Positions 42,497 to 52,512 are shown, counted from the stretch's first letter. The stretch: DNA of 64,000 bases from Carnobacterium_B sp040274945 (GCF_040274945.1 NZ_JBEMAR010000006.1:1-64000), one strand, 5' to 3'. Numbers and translations are program-made. The notes: generated by a model not told the origin, from the letters alone.

Positions 42497-45076
42497 ATGG
42501 CTGAAGAATTTAAAGAGAATATAAAAAGTATTGAACTAAGCCATGAAATGCGCACATCTTTCCTTGATTATGCAATGAGTGTTATTGTAGCTCGTGCATT
42601 GCCGGATGTACGAGATGGATTGAAACCAGTCCATCGTCGTATTTTATATGGGATGAGTGAATTAGGCGTGACGCCGGATAAAGCGCATAAAAAGTCAGCA
42701 CGTATTGTTGGGGATGTTATGGGTAAATACCATCCTCATGGAGATAGTGCGATTTATGAATCAATGGTTCGTATGGCACAAGACTGGAGTTACCGCTATC
42801 CGTTAGTGGATGGTCATGGAAACTTCGGATCAGTGGATGGTGATGGAGCTGCAGCAATGCGGTATACCGAGGCTCGTATGACAAAAATGGCGTTAGAAAT
42901 GTTACGTGATATCAATAAAGATACCATTGATTACCATGACAACTATGATGGATCAGAACGTGAACCAGATGTATTACCGGCTCGCTTTCCTAATCTACTT
43001 GTAAATGGTGTCACTGGGATTGCTGTTGGTATGGCCACTAATATTCCTCCGCACAATTTAACTGAGGTTATTTCTGCATTACACATTTTGATGAATAACC
43101 CCGATGCAACCACGGCTGATTTGATGGAAGCTATACCAGGCCCTGATTTCCCAACCGGTGGATTAGTAATGGGTAAATCTGGAATCAGAAAAGCCTATGA
43201 AACAGGTAAAGGTTCTATTATGGTTCGAGCTAAAGTTGAAATTGAAATACTAAAAAATGGCAAAGAACGCATTATTGTCCATGAATTACCATATATGGTA
43301 AATAAAGCACGGTTAGTAGAGCGTATAGCTGATTTAGCTAGAGACAAACGAATCGAAGGTATCACTGATTTAGCAGATGAATCCGACCGTGATGGTATGC
43401 GCGTTGTGATTGATGTTAGACGCGATGTTAGTGCGAGTGTAGTCTTAAATAATCTATATAAATTAACGTCTTTACAAACGTCTTTTGGTTTTAATATGTT
43501 AGCTATTGTGAACGGTGTTCCAAAAGTATTGAGTTTGAAATCAATTCTTGAAGAATACTTGAAGCACCAAGAAATAGTGATTCGCAGAAGAACAGCTTAC
43601 GATAAACGTAAAGCTGAGGCACGAGCACACATCTTAGAAGGTTTAAGAATAGCGTTAGACCATATTGATGAAATCATTCGAATTATACGTGGTTCAAAAA
43701 CTGGTGATATCGCTAAAACGACTTTAATTGAGACGTACGGTTTATCAGAGAAACAAGCACAAGCTATTTTAGATATGCGAATGGTTCGATTAACTGGTTT
43801 GGAAAGAGACAAAATCGAAGCAGAGTATACTGAATTGATGGCTTTGATCGCGGATATGGCTGATATTTTGGCTAATCCAGCACGTGTACACACGATTATT
43901 GAAACGGAACTTCTTGAAGTTCAAGAAAGATTTGGAGATGCTCGTCGTACTGAATTGTTAGTAGGAGAAGTATTAAGTCTGGAAGATGAAGATCTGATTG
44001 AAGAAGAAGATATTGTGATTACGTTGACTAGCAAAGGTTATATCAAACGTCTTCCAAGTTCTGAATTCAAATCACAAAGACGTGGTGGACGCGGAGTACA
44101 AGGGATGGGCGTGCATGATGATGATTTCATCGAAACCTTAGTTTCTTGTTCTACTCACGATACCTTATTATTCTTTACGAATAATGGGAAAGTTTACCGT
44201 TCGAAAGGATACGAAATCCCAGAATATGGCCGTACAGCTAAAGGAATCCCGGTTATTAACTTACTAGGAGTCGACTCTGGTGAAACGGTTCAAGCGGTTA
44301 TAAACGTTAGAGGAGAAGCTGAAGAAGGACTGTACTTGTTCTTTACGACTCGTCTTGGAACAGTTAAACGTACGGATGTAAAAGCTTTTTCTAATATCCG
44401 AAGCAATGGTCTAAAAGCTATTGTGCTAAAAGAAAATGATGAATTGATGTCTGTTTCTGTAACAAATGGAGATCAAAATATTATCATTGGAACACATATG
44501 GGTTATGCTGTGAGTTTCCATGAAAATGATGTTCGAAATATGGGTAGAACTGCTGGCGGTGTTCGTGGTATTCGCTTAAGAGAAAATGATTACGTCATTG
44601 GAGTAGATCTATTAACTGAGGACTCGGAAGTTTTAATTATTACAGAAAAAGGGTATGGAAAACGTACCAAAGCGAGTGAATATGCTATTAAAGGCCGTGG
44701 CGGAAAAGGAATTAAAACAGCTAATATCACAAGTAAAAATGGGAATCTAGCTGGATTAACGACTGTCAAAGGCGACGAAGATATCATGTTGATAACAAAT
44801 ACAGGTGTTATTATTCGCTTTAATGTTTCTGCAGTATCTCAAACGGGCCGTGCAACATTAGGCGTACGCGTTATTCGAGTAGCTGAAGATGTCAAAGTGT
44901 CAACTATGGCAAAAGTAGATGCAGAAGTTATCAAAGAAGAAATGGATGAAGCAGGAATCCTTTCAGAATCGCCGTCTATAGAAGACAGTGAACTAAACGA
45001 ATCGATTAAAGAAAATGATACTTCAAACAATTCTGATAATGATGCTGAAGGCAACAATGATTTAACTGAAGACTAA
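42497..45076 (+). CDS. gyrA: DNA gyrase subunit A
   Basis: Breakage-reunion subunit, 859 residues. The winged-helix domain holds the catalytic tyrosine in AAMRYTEARM (about 122). The quinolone region reads HPHGDSAIYESMVRMAQ, with Ser and Glu at the usual resistance positions, so it looks wild-type. The C-terminal pinwheel carries the GyrA box QRRGGRG, followed by an acidic tail (about 815-859). Last gene of the yaaA-gyrA unit, with AGGAGG ahead of it. Confidence 0.98.
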   Translation: MAEEFKENIKSIELSHEMRTSFLDYAMSVIVARALPDVRDGLKPVHRRILYGMSELGVTPDKAHKKSARIVGDVMGKYHPHGDSAIYESMVRMAQDWSYRYPLVDGHGNFGSVDGDGAAAMRYTEARMTKMALEMLRDINKDTIDYHDNYDGSEREPDVLPARFPNLLVNGVTGIAVGMATNIPPHNLTEVISALHILMNNPDATTADLMEAIPGPDFPTGGLVMGKSGIRKAYETGKGSIMVRAKVEIEILKNGKERIIVHELPYMVNKARLVERIADLARDKRIEGITDLADESDRDGMRVVIDVRRDVSASVVLNNLYKLTSLQTSFGFNMLAIVNGVPKVLSLKSILEEYLKHQEIVIRRRTAYDKRKAEARAHILEGLRIALDHIDEIIRIIRGSKTGDIAKTTLIETYGLSEKQAQAILDMRMVRLTGLERDKIEAEYTELMALIADMADILANPARVHTIIETELLEVQERFGDARRTELLVGEVLSLEDEDLIEEEDIVITLTSKGYIKRLPSSEFKSQRRGGRGVQGMGVHDDDFIETLVSCSTHDTLLFFTNNGKVYRSKGYEIPEYGRTAKGIPVINLLGVDSGETVQAVINVRGEAEEGLYLFFTTRLGTVKRTDVKAFSNIRSNGLKAIVLKENDELMSVSVTNGDQNIIIGTHMGYAVSFHENDVRNMGRTAGGVRGIRLRENDYVIGVDLLTEDSEVLIITEKGYGKRTKASEYAIKGRGGKGIKTANITSKNGNLAGLTTVKGDEDIMLITNTGVIIRFNVSAVSQTGRATLGVRVIRVAEDVKVSTMAKVDAEVIKEEMDEAGILSESPSIEDSELNESIKENDTSNNSDNDAEGNNDLTED

Positions 45077-45081
45077 AAGAG

Positions 45082-45123
45082 TAGAGAGAATGAGATCAAT
45101 AGATCATTCTCTCTATTTTTTTT
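45082..45123 (+). terminator. Terminator of gyrA
   Basis: AGAGAGAATGA / TCATTCTCTCT with a ten-base loop and eight T. Confidence 0.88.
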
Positions 45124-45234
45124 ATGATTTAACAAATGATATTAGTGGCTAAAAGAAAATTTCTATTAGAATAAATGGTTTTGCATGTAGTCATAGTCAT
45201 TAGAAAAGGATTATATATAAGTGCAATTCAAGTA

Positions 45235-45263
45235 TTGATGTTTAGAATGAAATGTGCTATACT
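45235..45263 (+). promoter_or_regulatory. Promoter of rpsF-ssb-rpsR
   Basis: TTGATG, 17 bases, TATACT. The 92-base leader that follows has GCTCT / AGAGC at 45314-45329; it could hold an S6:S18 autoregulatory site, but I could not confirm that motif. Confidence 0.75.
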
Positions 45264-45355
45264 AAACGGACGTGAGTAATCTAAAGGAACATTAATTAGA
45301 ATACTCTCCTTGCTCTGTAAAAAGAGCCAAAGTCCATAAGGAGGTGACAGTCAAG

Positions 45356-45655
45356 ATGAGTAAAACAGCAAAATACGAAATTTTATACATTATCCGTCCA
45401 AACATCGAAGAAGCTGAAAAAGCAGCTTTAGTTGAACGCTTTGACACTATTTTAAAAGATAATGGTGCTGAAATCACTGAATCTAAAGACTGGTCGAAAC
45501 GTCGTTTTGCTTACGAAATCAAAGATTTCCACGAAGGAATCTACCATATCGTAAAACTTACTGCTAATGATGCAGCTGCAATTAACGAATTCGATCGTTT
45601 GTCTAAAATCAGTTCTGATATTCTGCGTCATATGACAATTAGAGAAGAAGACTAA
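45356..45655 (+). CDS. rpsF: 30S ribosomal protein S6
   Basis: A 99-residue ribosomal protein that binds 16S rRNA with S18. The pattern KYEILYIIRPNIEE, WSKRRFAYEIKDFHEGIYHI and the acidic end REED are diagnostic. I chose the ATG at 45356, which has AAGGAGG eleven bases upstream; a GTG four codons earlier overlaps that site. First gene of rpsF-ssb-rpsR. Confidence 0.98.
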   Translation: MSKTAKYEILYIIRPNIEEAEKAALVERFDTILKDNGAEITESKDWSKRRFAYEIKDFHEGIYHIVKLTANDAAAINEFDRLSKISSDILRHMTIREED

Positions 45656-45662
45656 GCAAAAA

Positions 45663-45678
45663 TGTTTCACATGAAACA
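45663..45678. promoter_or_regulatory. parS-like site 1
   Basis: TGTTTCACATGAAACA, one base from the ParB site TGTTTCACGTGAAACA, in the rpsF-ssb gap. Confidence 0.85.
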
Positions 45679-45702
45679 TTTTTATCGGAAGGAGTGGACA
45701 AT

Positions 45703-46227
45703 GTGATTAACAATGTTGTTTTAGTTGGAAGATTAACAAAAGATGCTGATTTAAGATACACTTCAAATGGCACAGCGGTAGCAACTTTTTCATTGGCTGT
45801 AAACAGACAGTTTACAAACCAAAAAGGTGAAAGAGATGCAGATTTTATCAACTGTGTGATTTGGAGAAAGAGTGCTGAATCATTTGCAAACTTCACCAGA
45901 AAAGGTGCATTAGTAGGTGTAGAAGGCCGTATCCAAACACGTTCTTACGATAATCAACAAGGGCAACGTGTATATGTTACAGAAGTAGTTGTTGAAACGT
46001 TCTCATTATTAGAATCAAAATCTAAAAATGATCAGCGTAAAGATCAAAATGATTCTCAAGCTCAATCGGGATCATATGGTTCTCAACAAAAACCTTATAA
46101 CAATAACACACAAAGTAATTCACAAGAAGCTCCCCGTAACCAACAATATCAAAACTTTGGCAACTCTGATCCTTTTGAAAAGAGCGGACAACCGATTGAT
46201 ATTTCAGATGACGATTTACCATTCTAA
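45703..46227 (+). CDS. ssb: Single-stranded DNA-binding protein
   Basis: Homotetrameric SSB of 174 residues: OB fold (1-105, MINNVVLVGRLTKDADLRYT), a Gln/Asn/Ser-rich linker and the acidic tip DDDLPF that recruits repair and replication partners. I chose the GTG at 45703 (MINNVVLVG, AAGGAG eight bases upstream); an in-frame GTG at 45694 overlaps the ribosome site. It lies between the two ribosomal genes that it is normally transcribed with. Confidence 0.97.
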   Translation: MINNVVLVGRLTKDADLRYTSNGTAVATFSLAVNRQFTNQKGERDADFINCVIWRKSAESFANFTRKGALVGVEGRIQTRSYDNQQGQRVYVTEVVVETFSLLESKSKNDQRKDQNDSQAQSGSYGSQQKPYNNNTQSNSQEAPRNQQYQNFGNSDPFEKSGQPIDISDDDLPF

Positions 46228-46257
46228 AAAGAATGGGACGTAAAGGAGGAATATGAA

Positions 46258-46497
46258 ATGGCTCAACAACGTAGAGGCGGAAAGAAACGCCGTAAAGTTG
46301 ATTTCTTTGCAGCAAACCACATCGAACACGTGGACTACAAAGATATTGACCTATTGAAACGTTTTATCTCTGAAAGAGGTAGAATTTTACCGCGCCGTGT
46401 TACTGGAACATACGCGAAAAACCAACGTAAATTAACTAAAGCAATCAAACGTGCTCGTATTATGGGATTATTACCTTTCGTAACTGACGAACAATAA
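46258..46497 (+). CDS. rpsR: 30S ribosomal protein S18
   Basis: A 79-residue basic protein that pairs with S6 on the platform of the small subunit. The segments KRRKVDFFAAN, DLLKRFISERGRILPRRVTG and KQRKLTKAIKRARIMGLLPF-like KNQRKLTKAIKRARIM are diagnostic. No zinc-type Cys motif is present. Last gene of rpsF-ssb-rpsR, followed by a terminator. Confidence 0.98.
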   Translation: MAQQRRGGKKRRKVDFFAANHIEHVDYKDIDLLKRFISERGRILPRRVTGTYAKNQRKLTKAIKRARIMGLLPFVTDEQ

Positions 46498-46512
46498 AAA
46501 GATAAAAAGATG

Positions 46513-46550
46513 AAGAGTTGAGGCAAATGTCTCGACTCTTTTTATTTTTT
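46513..46550 (+). terminator. Terminator of rpsR
   Basis: AGAGTTGAG / CTCGACTCT (one G-U pair), then TTTTATTTTTT. Confidence 0.85.
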
Positions 46551-46595
46551 AAATTCAACTATCGGTTTGAGTTTGAAAATACTTATTGGAGAATA

Positions 46596-46611
46596 TGTTT
46601 CACGTGAAACA
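46596..46611. promoter_or_regulatory. parS site 2 (perfect)
   Basis: TGTTTCACGTGAAACA, identical to the Bacillus parS consensus, two bases upstream of the gdpP -35. Confidence 0.93.
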
Positions 46612-46613
46612 AG

Positions 46614-46642
46614 TTGTCTACTTAGAGAACAAGTGGTAAAAT
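46614..46642 (+). promoter_or_regulatory. gdpP promoter
   Basis: TTGTCT, 17 bases, TAAAAT. ParB bound and spreading from the adjacent parS could affect it. Confidence 0.6.
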
Positions 46643-46688
46643 AGAGGTTGAACTTTAATTAGGAGAGAGATGGAAAAAGGGGCCTGTT

Positions 46689-48689
46689 ATGAATAAGAAA
46701 CTATCTCAAGAAAAACTTCCAGAATTCTTAAATGATAAAAAAATCCAAACTATTATAGCCATTATAATGGTGTTTCAGTTAGTTACAATTGTTTTAGGAT
46801 TTATCGCTAATGTTGGTATCGGTTTAGCGTTATTAGTTATTTTTATAGTAGTATTATTTTTATTGTATGATTTGGCAAAGAAATTATCCATTGAAAATAA
46901 AAAATATATTTCAGATTTAGCTTTTCGAATTAAGCGCGGAGAGCAAGAAGCTCTCATAAAGATGCCCATTGGTATTCTTTTATTTAATGAGAATTTACAA
47001 TTGCAATGGATTAACCCTTACCTTCAATCGCATTTAGGTTACCAAGAAGTGCTAGGTAAACAGTTAGAAGACGTTGATAGTGAATTAGCATTACTTGTCA
47101 AAGAAAGCCGAGACTCTGGGTTGAAAAAGGCGAAATGGGGCGACAAAGTTTTCCAAATCATTGTTCAAAAAGATATTAGAGTTGTTTATCTAATGGACAT
47201 TACAGAATACGCTATCATTCAATCTAAGTATGAGGAAGAACAAATAGTTATTGGAAATATATTTGTTGATAATCATGATGAGATCACCCAGGGAATGACC
47301 GATAGAAATGTATCTAACTTAGATAACTTTATAACAACTCAATTATCTAATTGGGCTAAATCACATCATGTGTACTTAAAACGCATAACAGAAGATCGCT
47401 TTATCGTGATGATGCATAAAAAATCGTTAGCTAAGATGGAAGAGGAAAAATTCAGTATTGTTGATCAAATTAGAGAGAGAACATCAAAACAAAATTTCCC
47501 TCTAACGTTGAGTATAGGTATTGCGTATGGTTCTGAAGATTTAAGTGAATTATCTATATTAGCCCAAAGTAATCTAGATTTAGCTCTAGGCAGGGGTGGA
47601 GACCAAGTTGTTGTAAAAGGATATGATGCTGAACCACGTTATTATGGTGGGAAAACAAACCCTATGGAGAAGAGAACACGTGTTCGTTCTCGGATGATTA
47701 GTCAAGCACTTCAAGAATTAATGAAACAATCGGATCAAATTTTTATTATGGGACATAAGTATCCTGATTTAGATGCTATTGGTGCTTCATTAGGCATTAG
47801 AAGAATTGCCGAAATGAACAACAAAGAAGCTTGGGTTATTGTAAATCCAGATGAATTTAGCAAGGATATCTCCAAGTTAATGAAAGAAGTAGAAAAGGAC
47901 AATGAAATTAGTCGTTATATTATATCACCTGCTGTTGCTGAGAAAATGATTACAAATAATAGTTTAGTTGTGTTAGTCGATTTCCACCGTCCATCTATGG
48001 GTATAGCTCCAGATTTAATTTCTCGAACAAATAAGGTAGTTGTTATTGATCATCATCGTCGTGGAGAAGCTTTTCCAGAAAATCCAGCTTTAGTTTACAT
48101 TGAACCTTATGCTTCATCGTCAGCTGAATTGATTACAGAACTGTTCGAATACCAATCAGAAGAAGCTGACCCTATAAATAAGATCGAAGCTACTGCGTTA
48201 TTAGGTGGAATTATTGTAGATACCAATAGTTTTTCTCTCAGAACAGGATCTCGTACTTTTGACGCTGCAAGTTATTTAAGGTCTTGTGGTGCAGATGCAG
48301 TTATGATCCAACGATTATTAAAAGAAGATAAAGAAACTTACTTGCTTCGTAGTCATTTAATTGAAACCATCGAATTTGTGACTAAAAATATAGCCATTGC
48401 TGTTGGTGAAGAGAATACTATTTATGATACAGTGGTAGCAGCACAAACAGCTGATACAATGCTTTCTATGTCTAATGTAGATGCAGCTTTTGTCATTACT
48501 AAGCGTACAGATAATAAAATTGGCATTAGTGCCCGCAGTTTAGGTGAAATAAATGTTCAAGTTATTATGGAACAGCTAGGTGGTGGCGGACATTTATCTA
48601 ATGCAGCTACGCAATTAGAAAACATTACGATAAAAGAAGCAAAAGAACAATTGCGTGAGGTTATTTTAAACAAAACTAAGGAGGAATAA
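46689..48689 (+). CDS. gdpP: Cyclic di-AMP phosphodiesterase GdpP
   Basis: Membrane-bound enzyme of 666 residues that hydrolyses c-di-AMP; loss raises beta-lactam tolerance. Two membrane segments (about 18-60), a degenerate PAS domain (about 80-160), a degenerate GGDEF domain (about 175-310, no GGDEF motif) and the DHH-DHHA1 catalytic part with GHKYPDLDAIGASLG, VDFHRPS, DHHRRGEAF and GGGGHLSNAA. It precedes rplI by four bases, as in relatives. Confidence 0.97.
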   Translation: MNKKLSQEKLPEFLNDKKIQTIIAIIMVFQLVTIVLGFIANVGIGLALLVIFIVVLFLLYDLAKKLSIENKKYISDLAFRIKRGEQEALIKMPIGILLFNENLQLQWINPYLQSHLGYQEVLGKQLEDVDSELALLVKESRDSGLKKAKWGDKVFQIIVQKDIRVVYLMDITEYAIIQSKYEEEQIVIGNIFVDNHDEITQGMTDRNVSNLDNFITTQLSNWAKSHHVYLKRITEDRFIVMMHKKSLAKMEEEKFSIVDQIRERTSKQNFPLTLSIGIAYGSEDLSELSILAQSNLDLALGRGGDQVVVKGYDAEPRYYGGKTNPMEKRTRVRSRMISQALQELMKQSDQIFIMGHKYPDLDAIGASLGIRRIAEMNNKEAWVIVNPDEFSKDISKLMKEVEKDNEISRYIISPAVAEKMITNNSLVVLVDFHRPSMGIAPDLISRTNKVVVIDHHRRGEAFPENPALVYIEPYASSSAELITELFEYQSEEADPINKIEATALLGGIIVDTNSFSLRTGSRTFDAASYLRSCGADAVMIQRLLKEDKETYLLRSHLIETIEFVTKNIAIAVGEENTIYDTVVAAQTADTMLSMSNVDAAFVITKRTDNKIGISARSLGEINVQVIMEQLGGGGHLSNAATQLENITIKEAKEQLREVILNKTKEE

Positions 48690-48693
48690 ACGT

Positions 48694-49149
48694 ATGAAAG
48701 TTATATTTTTAGCAGATGTAAAAGGTAAAGGAAAAAAAGGCGAGGTAAAAAACGTTGCTGATGGGTACGCACATAACTTTTTATTGAAAAATAACTTAGC
48801 GAAAGAAGCTACTTCAGCTAGTATTAGTGAATTAAACGGTAAAATAAAAGCCGACGAGAAAAAAGAAGAAGAGATTCTACAAGAAGCTAAACAGGTAAAA
48901 GAATTTCTCGAAAAAGATGAAAATGCCATTGAGATCAAAACAAAAGCTGCTGAAGATGGTCGTTTATTTGGTTCTGTTACAACAAAACAAATCGCTGCTG
49001 CAGCTCAAAAACAGTTAAACATAAAACTTGATAAACGTAAAATTGAGTTGCCTGTCCCTATTAGAAGTTTAACGTCAATGAAAATTGATGTGAAAATTCA
49101 CCCAGAAGTAGTTGCAACTATAACAGTAAGAGTTTTACCAGAAAATTAA
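48694..49149 (+). CDS. rplI: 50S ribosomal protein L9
   Basis: A 151-residue protein of the large subunit: N-terminal domain MKVIFLADVKGKGKKGEVKNV, a long central helix and the C-terminal domain with GRLFGSVTTKQIA. Length is normal. The start lies four bases after the gdpP stop, so translation is coupled. Terminator downstream. Confidence 0.98.
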   Translation: MKVIFLADVKGKGKKGEVKNVADGYAHNFLLKNNLAKEATSASISELNGKIKADEKKEEEILQEAKQVKEFLEKDENAIEIKTKAAEDGRLFGSVTTKQIAAAAQKQLNIKLDKRKIELPVPIRSLTSMKIDVKIHPEVVATITVRVLPEN

Positions 49150-49155
49150 ATTAGT

Positions 49156-49206
49156 AAAAAAGTATTTGGCTCAGTAGCATGATAAGAGTCAAATACTTTT
49201 TTTTTT
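49156..49206 (+). terminator. Terminator of rplI
   Basis: AAAAAGTATTTGGCTC / GAGTCAAATACTTTTT and a run of ten T. Confidence 0.88.
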
Positions 49207-49341
49207 AAAACTAACGATTACGGAACGAATGTTCTGTTTTCTAGATTGTATTTCAAGTCTTTTTAAGGTAAAATAATAGAATTGAATACAACTATTTATG
49301 GAAAATAATCGTACTGTTGATAGTGAAAGGGAGAGAATTTA

Positions 49342-50730
49342 TTGGCACAAGAAGCTTTTCAAGATCGCTTACCACCACAGAGTATAGAAGCAGAACAAGC
49401 AGTTTTAGGTTCAATATTTTTAGATCCTGAAACGGTTGTCGGTGCTTTAGAATTTATTGAGTCCAAAGACTTTTATCGCCGAGGACATCAATTAATTTTT
49501 CAAGCAATGCTAGAATTAAATAATCATAATGAAGCTATTGATATCGTTACGGTAACCAATGCACTAGAATCTAAAAATCAGTTAGAAGACGTTGGCGGAA
49601 TGGCTTATCTAGCCGAGTTAGCGGTGTCTGTCCCAACAGCTGCTAATATGGAATATTACGCAAAAATAGTCGAACAAAAAGCGATTTTAAGAAATTTGAT
49701 CCACACAGCAACAGATATTGTGACTAAAGGGTATGAAGAAGGAGACGAGCTAGCTTCCATTTTAGACGAGGCAGAGCGCAGTATTCTTGAAGTATCTGAA
49801 AGACGTAACAGGAGCGGTTTTTTAGCCATCTCAGACGTGTTGAATAGTTCTATTGCTCAGATAGATCAACTTTATCAAAACAATGAAGAAATTACAGGTT
49901 TGCCAACTGGTTATCAAGCTTTAGATAAAATGACAGCTGGACTACAAAAAGAAGAATTAATTATTTTAGCTGCGCGTCCCGCTGTAGGGAAAACGGCATT
50001 TGCTTTAAATATTGCTCAAAATATTGGAACAAAGACGGATGAAACAGTTGCTATTTTTAGTTTAGAAATGGGAGCAGAATCATTGGTCAATCGGATGCTT
50101 TGTGCAGAAGGAAGTATAGATGCTGGCCATTTGAGAACTGGAACGTTATCAGAAGAAGAATGGCAAAGCCTGATTGTAGCTATGGGTAGTTTATCAAAAG
50201 CCAATATTTACATCGATGATACACCAGGAATTAGAATAGCTGAAATTCGTGCTAAATGTCGTCGATTAAAACAAGAAAAAGGCAATCTTGGATTGGTATT
50301 GATTGATTATCTGCAATTAATTGAAGGTACTGGACGTGAAAGCAGACAACAAGAAGTCTCTGAAATTTCTCGTCAGTTAAAAAAATTAGCAAAAGAATTA
50401 AAAGTTCCTGTTATAGCATTGTCCCAATTATCACGTGGTGTGGAACAACGGCAAGACAAACGTCCAGTACTAAGTGATATTCGTGAATCTGGATCAATTG
50501 AACAAGATGCTGATATTGTAGCCTTCCTATACCGTGACGATTATTATGATCGTGAAGAGGGAGAAGATGATGATGACGATCATGGATCTGCCGGTGAAGA
50601 CAATGTGATAGAAGTTATTATTGAAAAAAATAGAAGTGGTGCAAGGGGTACAGTTAAACTTTTATTTATAAAAGAATACAATAAATTTTCTTCATTAAGC
50701 TATTATCCTGATGATATGGCTCAACGTTAA
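49342..50730 (+). CDS. dnaB: Replicative DNA helicase
   Basis: Hexameric 5'-3' fork helicase (called DnaC in Bacillus), 462 residues. The N-terminal collar domain (1-150, PPQSIEAEQAVLGS) is followed by the RecA-like domain with Walker A AARPAVGKTAFALN, Walker B LVLIDYLQLI and the arginine-finger region near GARGTVKL. It starts with TTG at 49342 with AAGGGAG nine bases upstream. No intein or insertion is present. A terminator follows. Confidence 0.97.
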   Translation: MAQEAFQDRLPPQSIEAEQAVLGSIFLDPETVVGALEFIESKDFYRRGHQLIFQAMLELNNHNEAIDIVTVTNALESKNQLEDVGGMAYLAELAVSVPTAANMEYYAKIVEQKAILRNLIHTATDIVTKGYEEGDELASILDEAERSILEVSERRNRSGFLAISDVLNSSIAQIDQLYQNNEEITGLPTGYQALDKMTAGLQKEELIILAARPAVGKTAFALNIAQNIGTKTDETVAIFSLEMGAESLVNRMLCAEGSIDAGHLRTGTLSEEEWQSLIVAMGSLSKANIYIDDTPGIRIAEIRAKCRRLKQEKGNLGLVLIDYLQLIEGTGRESRQQEVSEISRQLKKLAKELKVPVIALSQLSRGVEQRQDKRPVLSDIRESGSIEQDADIVAFLYRDDYYDREEGEDDDDDHGSAGEDNVIEVIIEKNRSGARGTVKLLFIKEYNKFSSLSYYPDDMAQR

Positions 50731-50775
50731 AAAAGACTCATGCGAAATATTGTTCGCATTTTGTCTTTTTTTTTT
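50731..50775 (+). terminator. Terminator of dnaB
   Basis: AAAAGAC-ATGCGAA / TTCGCAT-GTCTTTT with a T run of ten; small internal mismatches. Confidence 0.82.
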
Positions 50776-50917
50776 AGCAATTAAAAAATAATGTTCGTTT
50801 ATTTCGGTTATTTTAGTTAAAATAAAATTAAATATTCGCTTTTTTATTGAAACAATCATCATTTACTGCTAAAATTAATAAGTATTTGGGTAAAAAAAAA
50901 TTTAATGAGGTGTTCAT

Positions 50918-52210
50918 ATGTCTTCAGTAGTAGTCGTTGGTACACAATGGGGCGATGAAGGAAAAGGTAAAATTACAGACTTTCTAAGTGAAAATGCGGA
51001 AGTCATTGCACGTTATCAAGGCGGCGACAATGCCGGACATACTATTCAATTTGATGGTGAAACGTACAAATTGCATTTAATCCCATCAGGAATTTTCTCT
51101 AAAGATAAAATCAGTGTTATTGGAAATGGTGTTGTTGTAAACCCCAAAGCACTTATTAAAGAGTTAGCTTATTTACATGACAAAGGAATAACAACAGAGA
51201 ACCTACGTATTTCTGATCGTGCTCATGTTATCCTGCCTTATCATATTCAATTAGATCAATTACAAGAAGATTCTAAAGGTGATCAAAAACTTGGAACAAC
51301 GATTAAAGGAATTGGACCAGCATATATGGATAAAGCGGCTCGTATCGGTATCCGAATTGCTGATTTACTAGATAAAGAAATTTTTGAAGAACGCTTGCGC
51401 ATTAATTTAGAAGAAAAAAATCGTAGTTTTGTAAAAATGTATGATTCTACTGCAATTGACTTTGAAGATGTTTTCGAAGAGTACTATCAATATGGACAAG
51501 AACTTAAACAGTATGTTTGTGATACATCAGTAGTATTAAATGATGCTTTAGATGATGGTAAACGTGTCTTATTTGAGGGAGCTCAAGGGGTTATGTTGGA
51601 TATTGATCAAGGTACATATCCTTTCGTTACTTCTTCTAATCCAGTAGCTGGTGGAGTAACTATCGGTAGTGGTGTTGGTCCTTCAAAAATCGATAAAGTA
51701 GTCGGCGTATGTAAAGCATATACTTCACGTGTGGGAGATGGTCCGTTCCCTACTGAATTATTTGACGAAGTAGGACAACGCATCCGTGATGTTGGCCGTG
51801 AATATGGTACAACTACTGGACGCCCACGTCGTATTGGTTGGTTTGATACTGTAGTGATGCGTCATTCAAAACGAGTATCTGGAATCACTAATCTTTCTTT
51901 AAATTCAATTGATGTTTTAAGTGGTTTAGAGACGGTTAAGATTTGTACAGCTTATGAACGCAATGGAGAAGAAATTCTACATTATCCAGCAAGTTTAAAA
52001 GAGCTAGCTGAATGTACACCAATCTACGAAGAATTACCAGGTTGGAGTGAAGATATTACAGGATGTCGTACTCTATCAGAGCTTCCTGAAAACGCAAGAA
52101 ATTATGTACACCGCATTTCTGAATTAGTGGGTGTTCGTATTTCAACGTTCTCAGTTGGACCTGATCGCGACCAAACAAACATCTTAGAAAGTGTTTGGGC
52201 ACAAGTCTAA
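50918..52210 (+). CDS. purA: Adenylosuccinate synthetase
   Basis: GTP-dependent first step from IMP to AMP. The P-loop-like GTQWGDEGKGKI is at residues 7-18, NAGHTI follows, and further motifs are GTTIKGIGPAY, FEGAQGVMLDIDQGTYPFVTSSNP and TTTGRPRRIGW. Length 430 is normal. Transcribed alone with a 187-base upstream region and a terminator. In Bacillus walRK follows closely; here about 8 kb of other genes intervene. Confidence 0.98.
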   Translation: MSSVVVVGTQWGDEGKGKITDFLSENAEVIARYQGGDNAGHTIQFDGETYKLHLIPSGIFSKDKISVIGNGVVVNPKALIKELAYLHDKGITTENLRISDRAHVILPYHIQLDQLQEDSKGDQKLGTTIKGIGPAYMDKAARIGIRIADLLDKEIFEERLRINLEEKNRSFVKMYDSTAIDFEDVFEEYYQYGQELKQYVCDTSVVLNDALDDGKRVLFEGAQGVMLDIDQGTYPFVTSSNPVAGGVTIGSGVGPSKIDKVVGVCKAYTSRVGDGPFPTELFDEVGQRIRDVGREYGTTTGRPRRIGWFDTVVMRHSKRVSGITNLSLNSIDVLSGLETVKICTAYERNGEEILHYPASLKELAECTPIYEELPGWSEDITGCRTLSELPENARNYVHRISELVGVRISTFSVGPDRDQTNILESVWAQV

Positions 52211-52221
52211 TAAATTAACGG

Positions 52222-52262
52222 TTAACCAAGCAAAAAGCTTTTTTGTTTGGTTAATTTTTTTT
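52222..52262 (+). terminator. Terminator of purA
   Basis: TTAACCAAGCAAAAA / TTTTTTGTTTGGTTAA with an eight-T tail. Confidence 0.87.
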
Positions 52263-52364
52263 AGTTGATAAAAGTTAGAAAAAGGATCTTTTTTGGCTAT
52301 TTTTTTTACATAAAAGCAATAAAATGTGTTAAACTATATTTTGTAAGTGAAAAGGTAAAAAAAT

Positions 52365-52437
<73 letters not shown>

Positions 52438-52454
52438 TTGGGTGCCAAACCCAC

Positions 52455-52512
52455 GAGACGAATAAACGTTGGTGCGAAAGCATTTTGAAAACGTTTATTG
52501 CGTCTCTTTTTT
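52455..52512 (+). terminator. Terminator of tRNA-Lys
   Basis: GAGACGAATAAACGTT / AACGTTTATTGCGTCTC with one bulge; then TTTTTTA. Confidence 0.85.
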
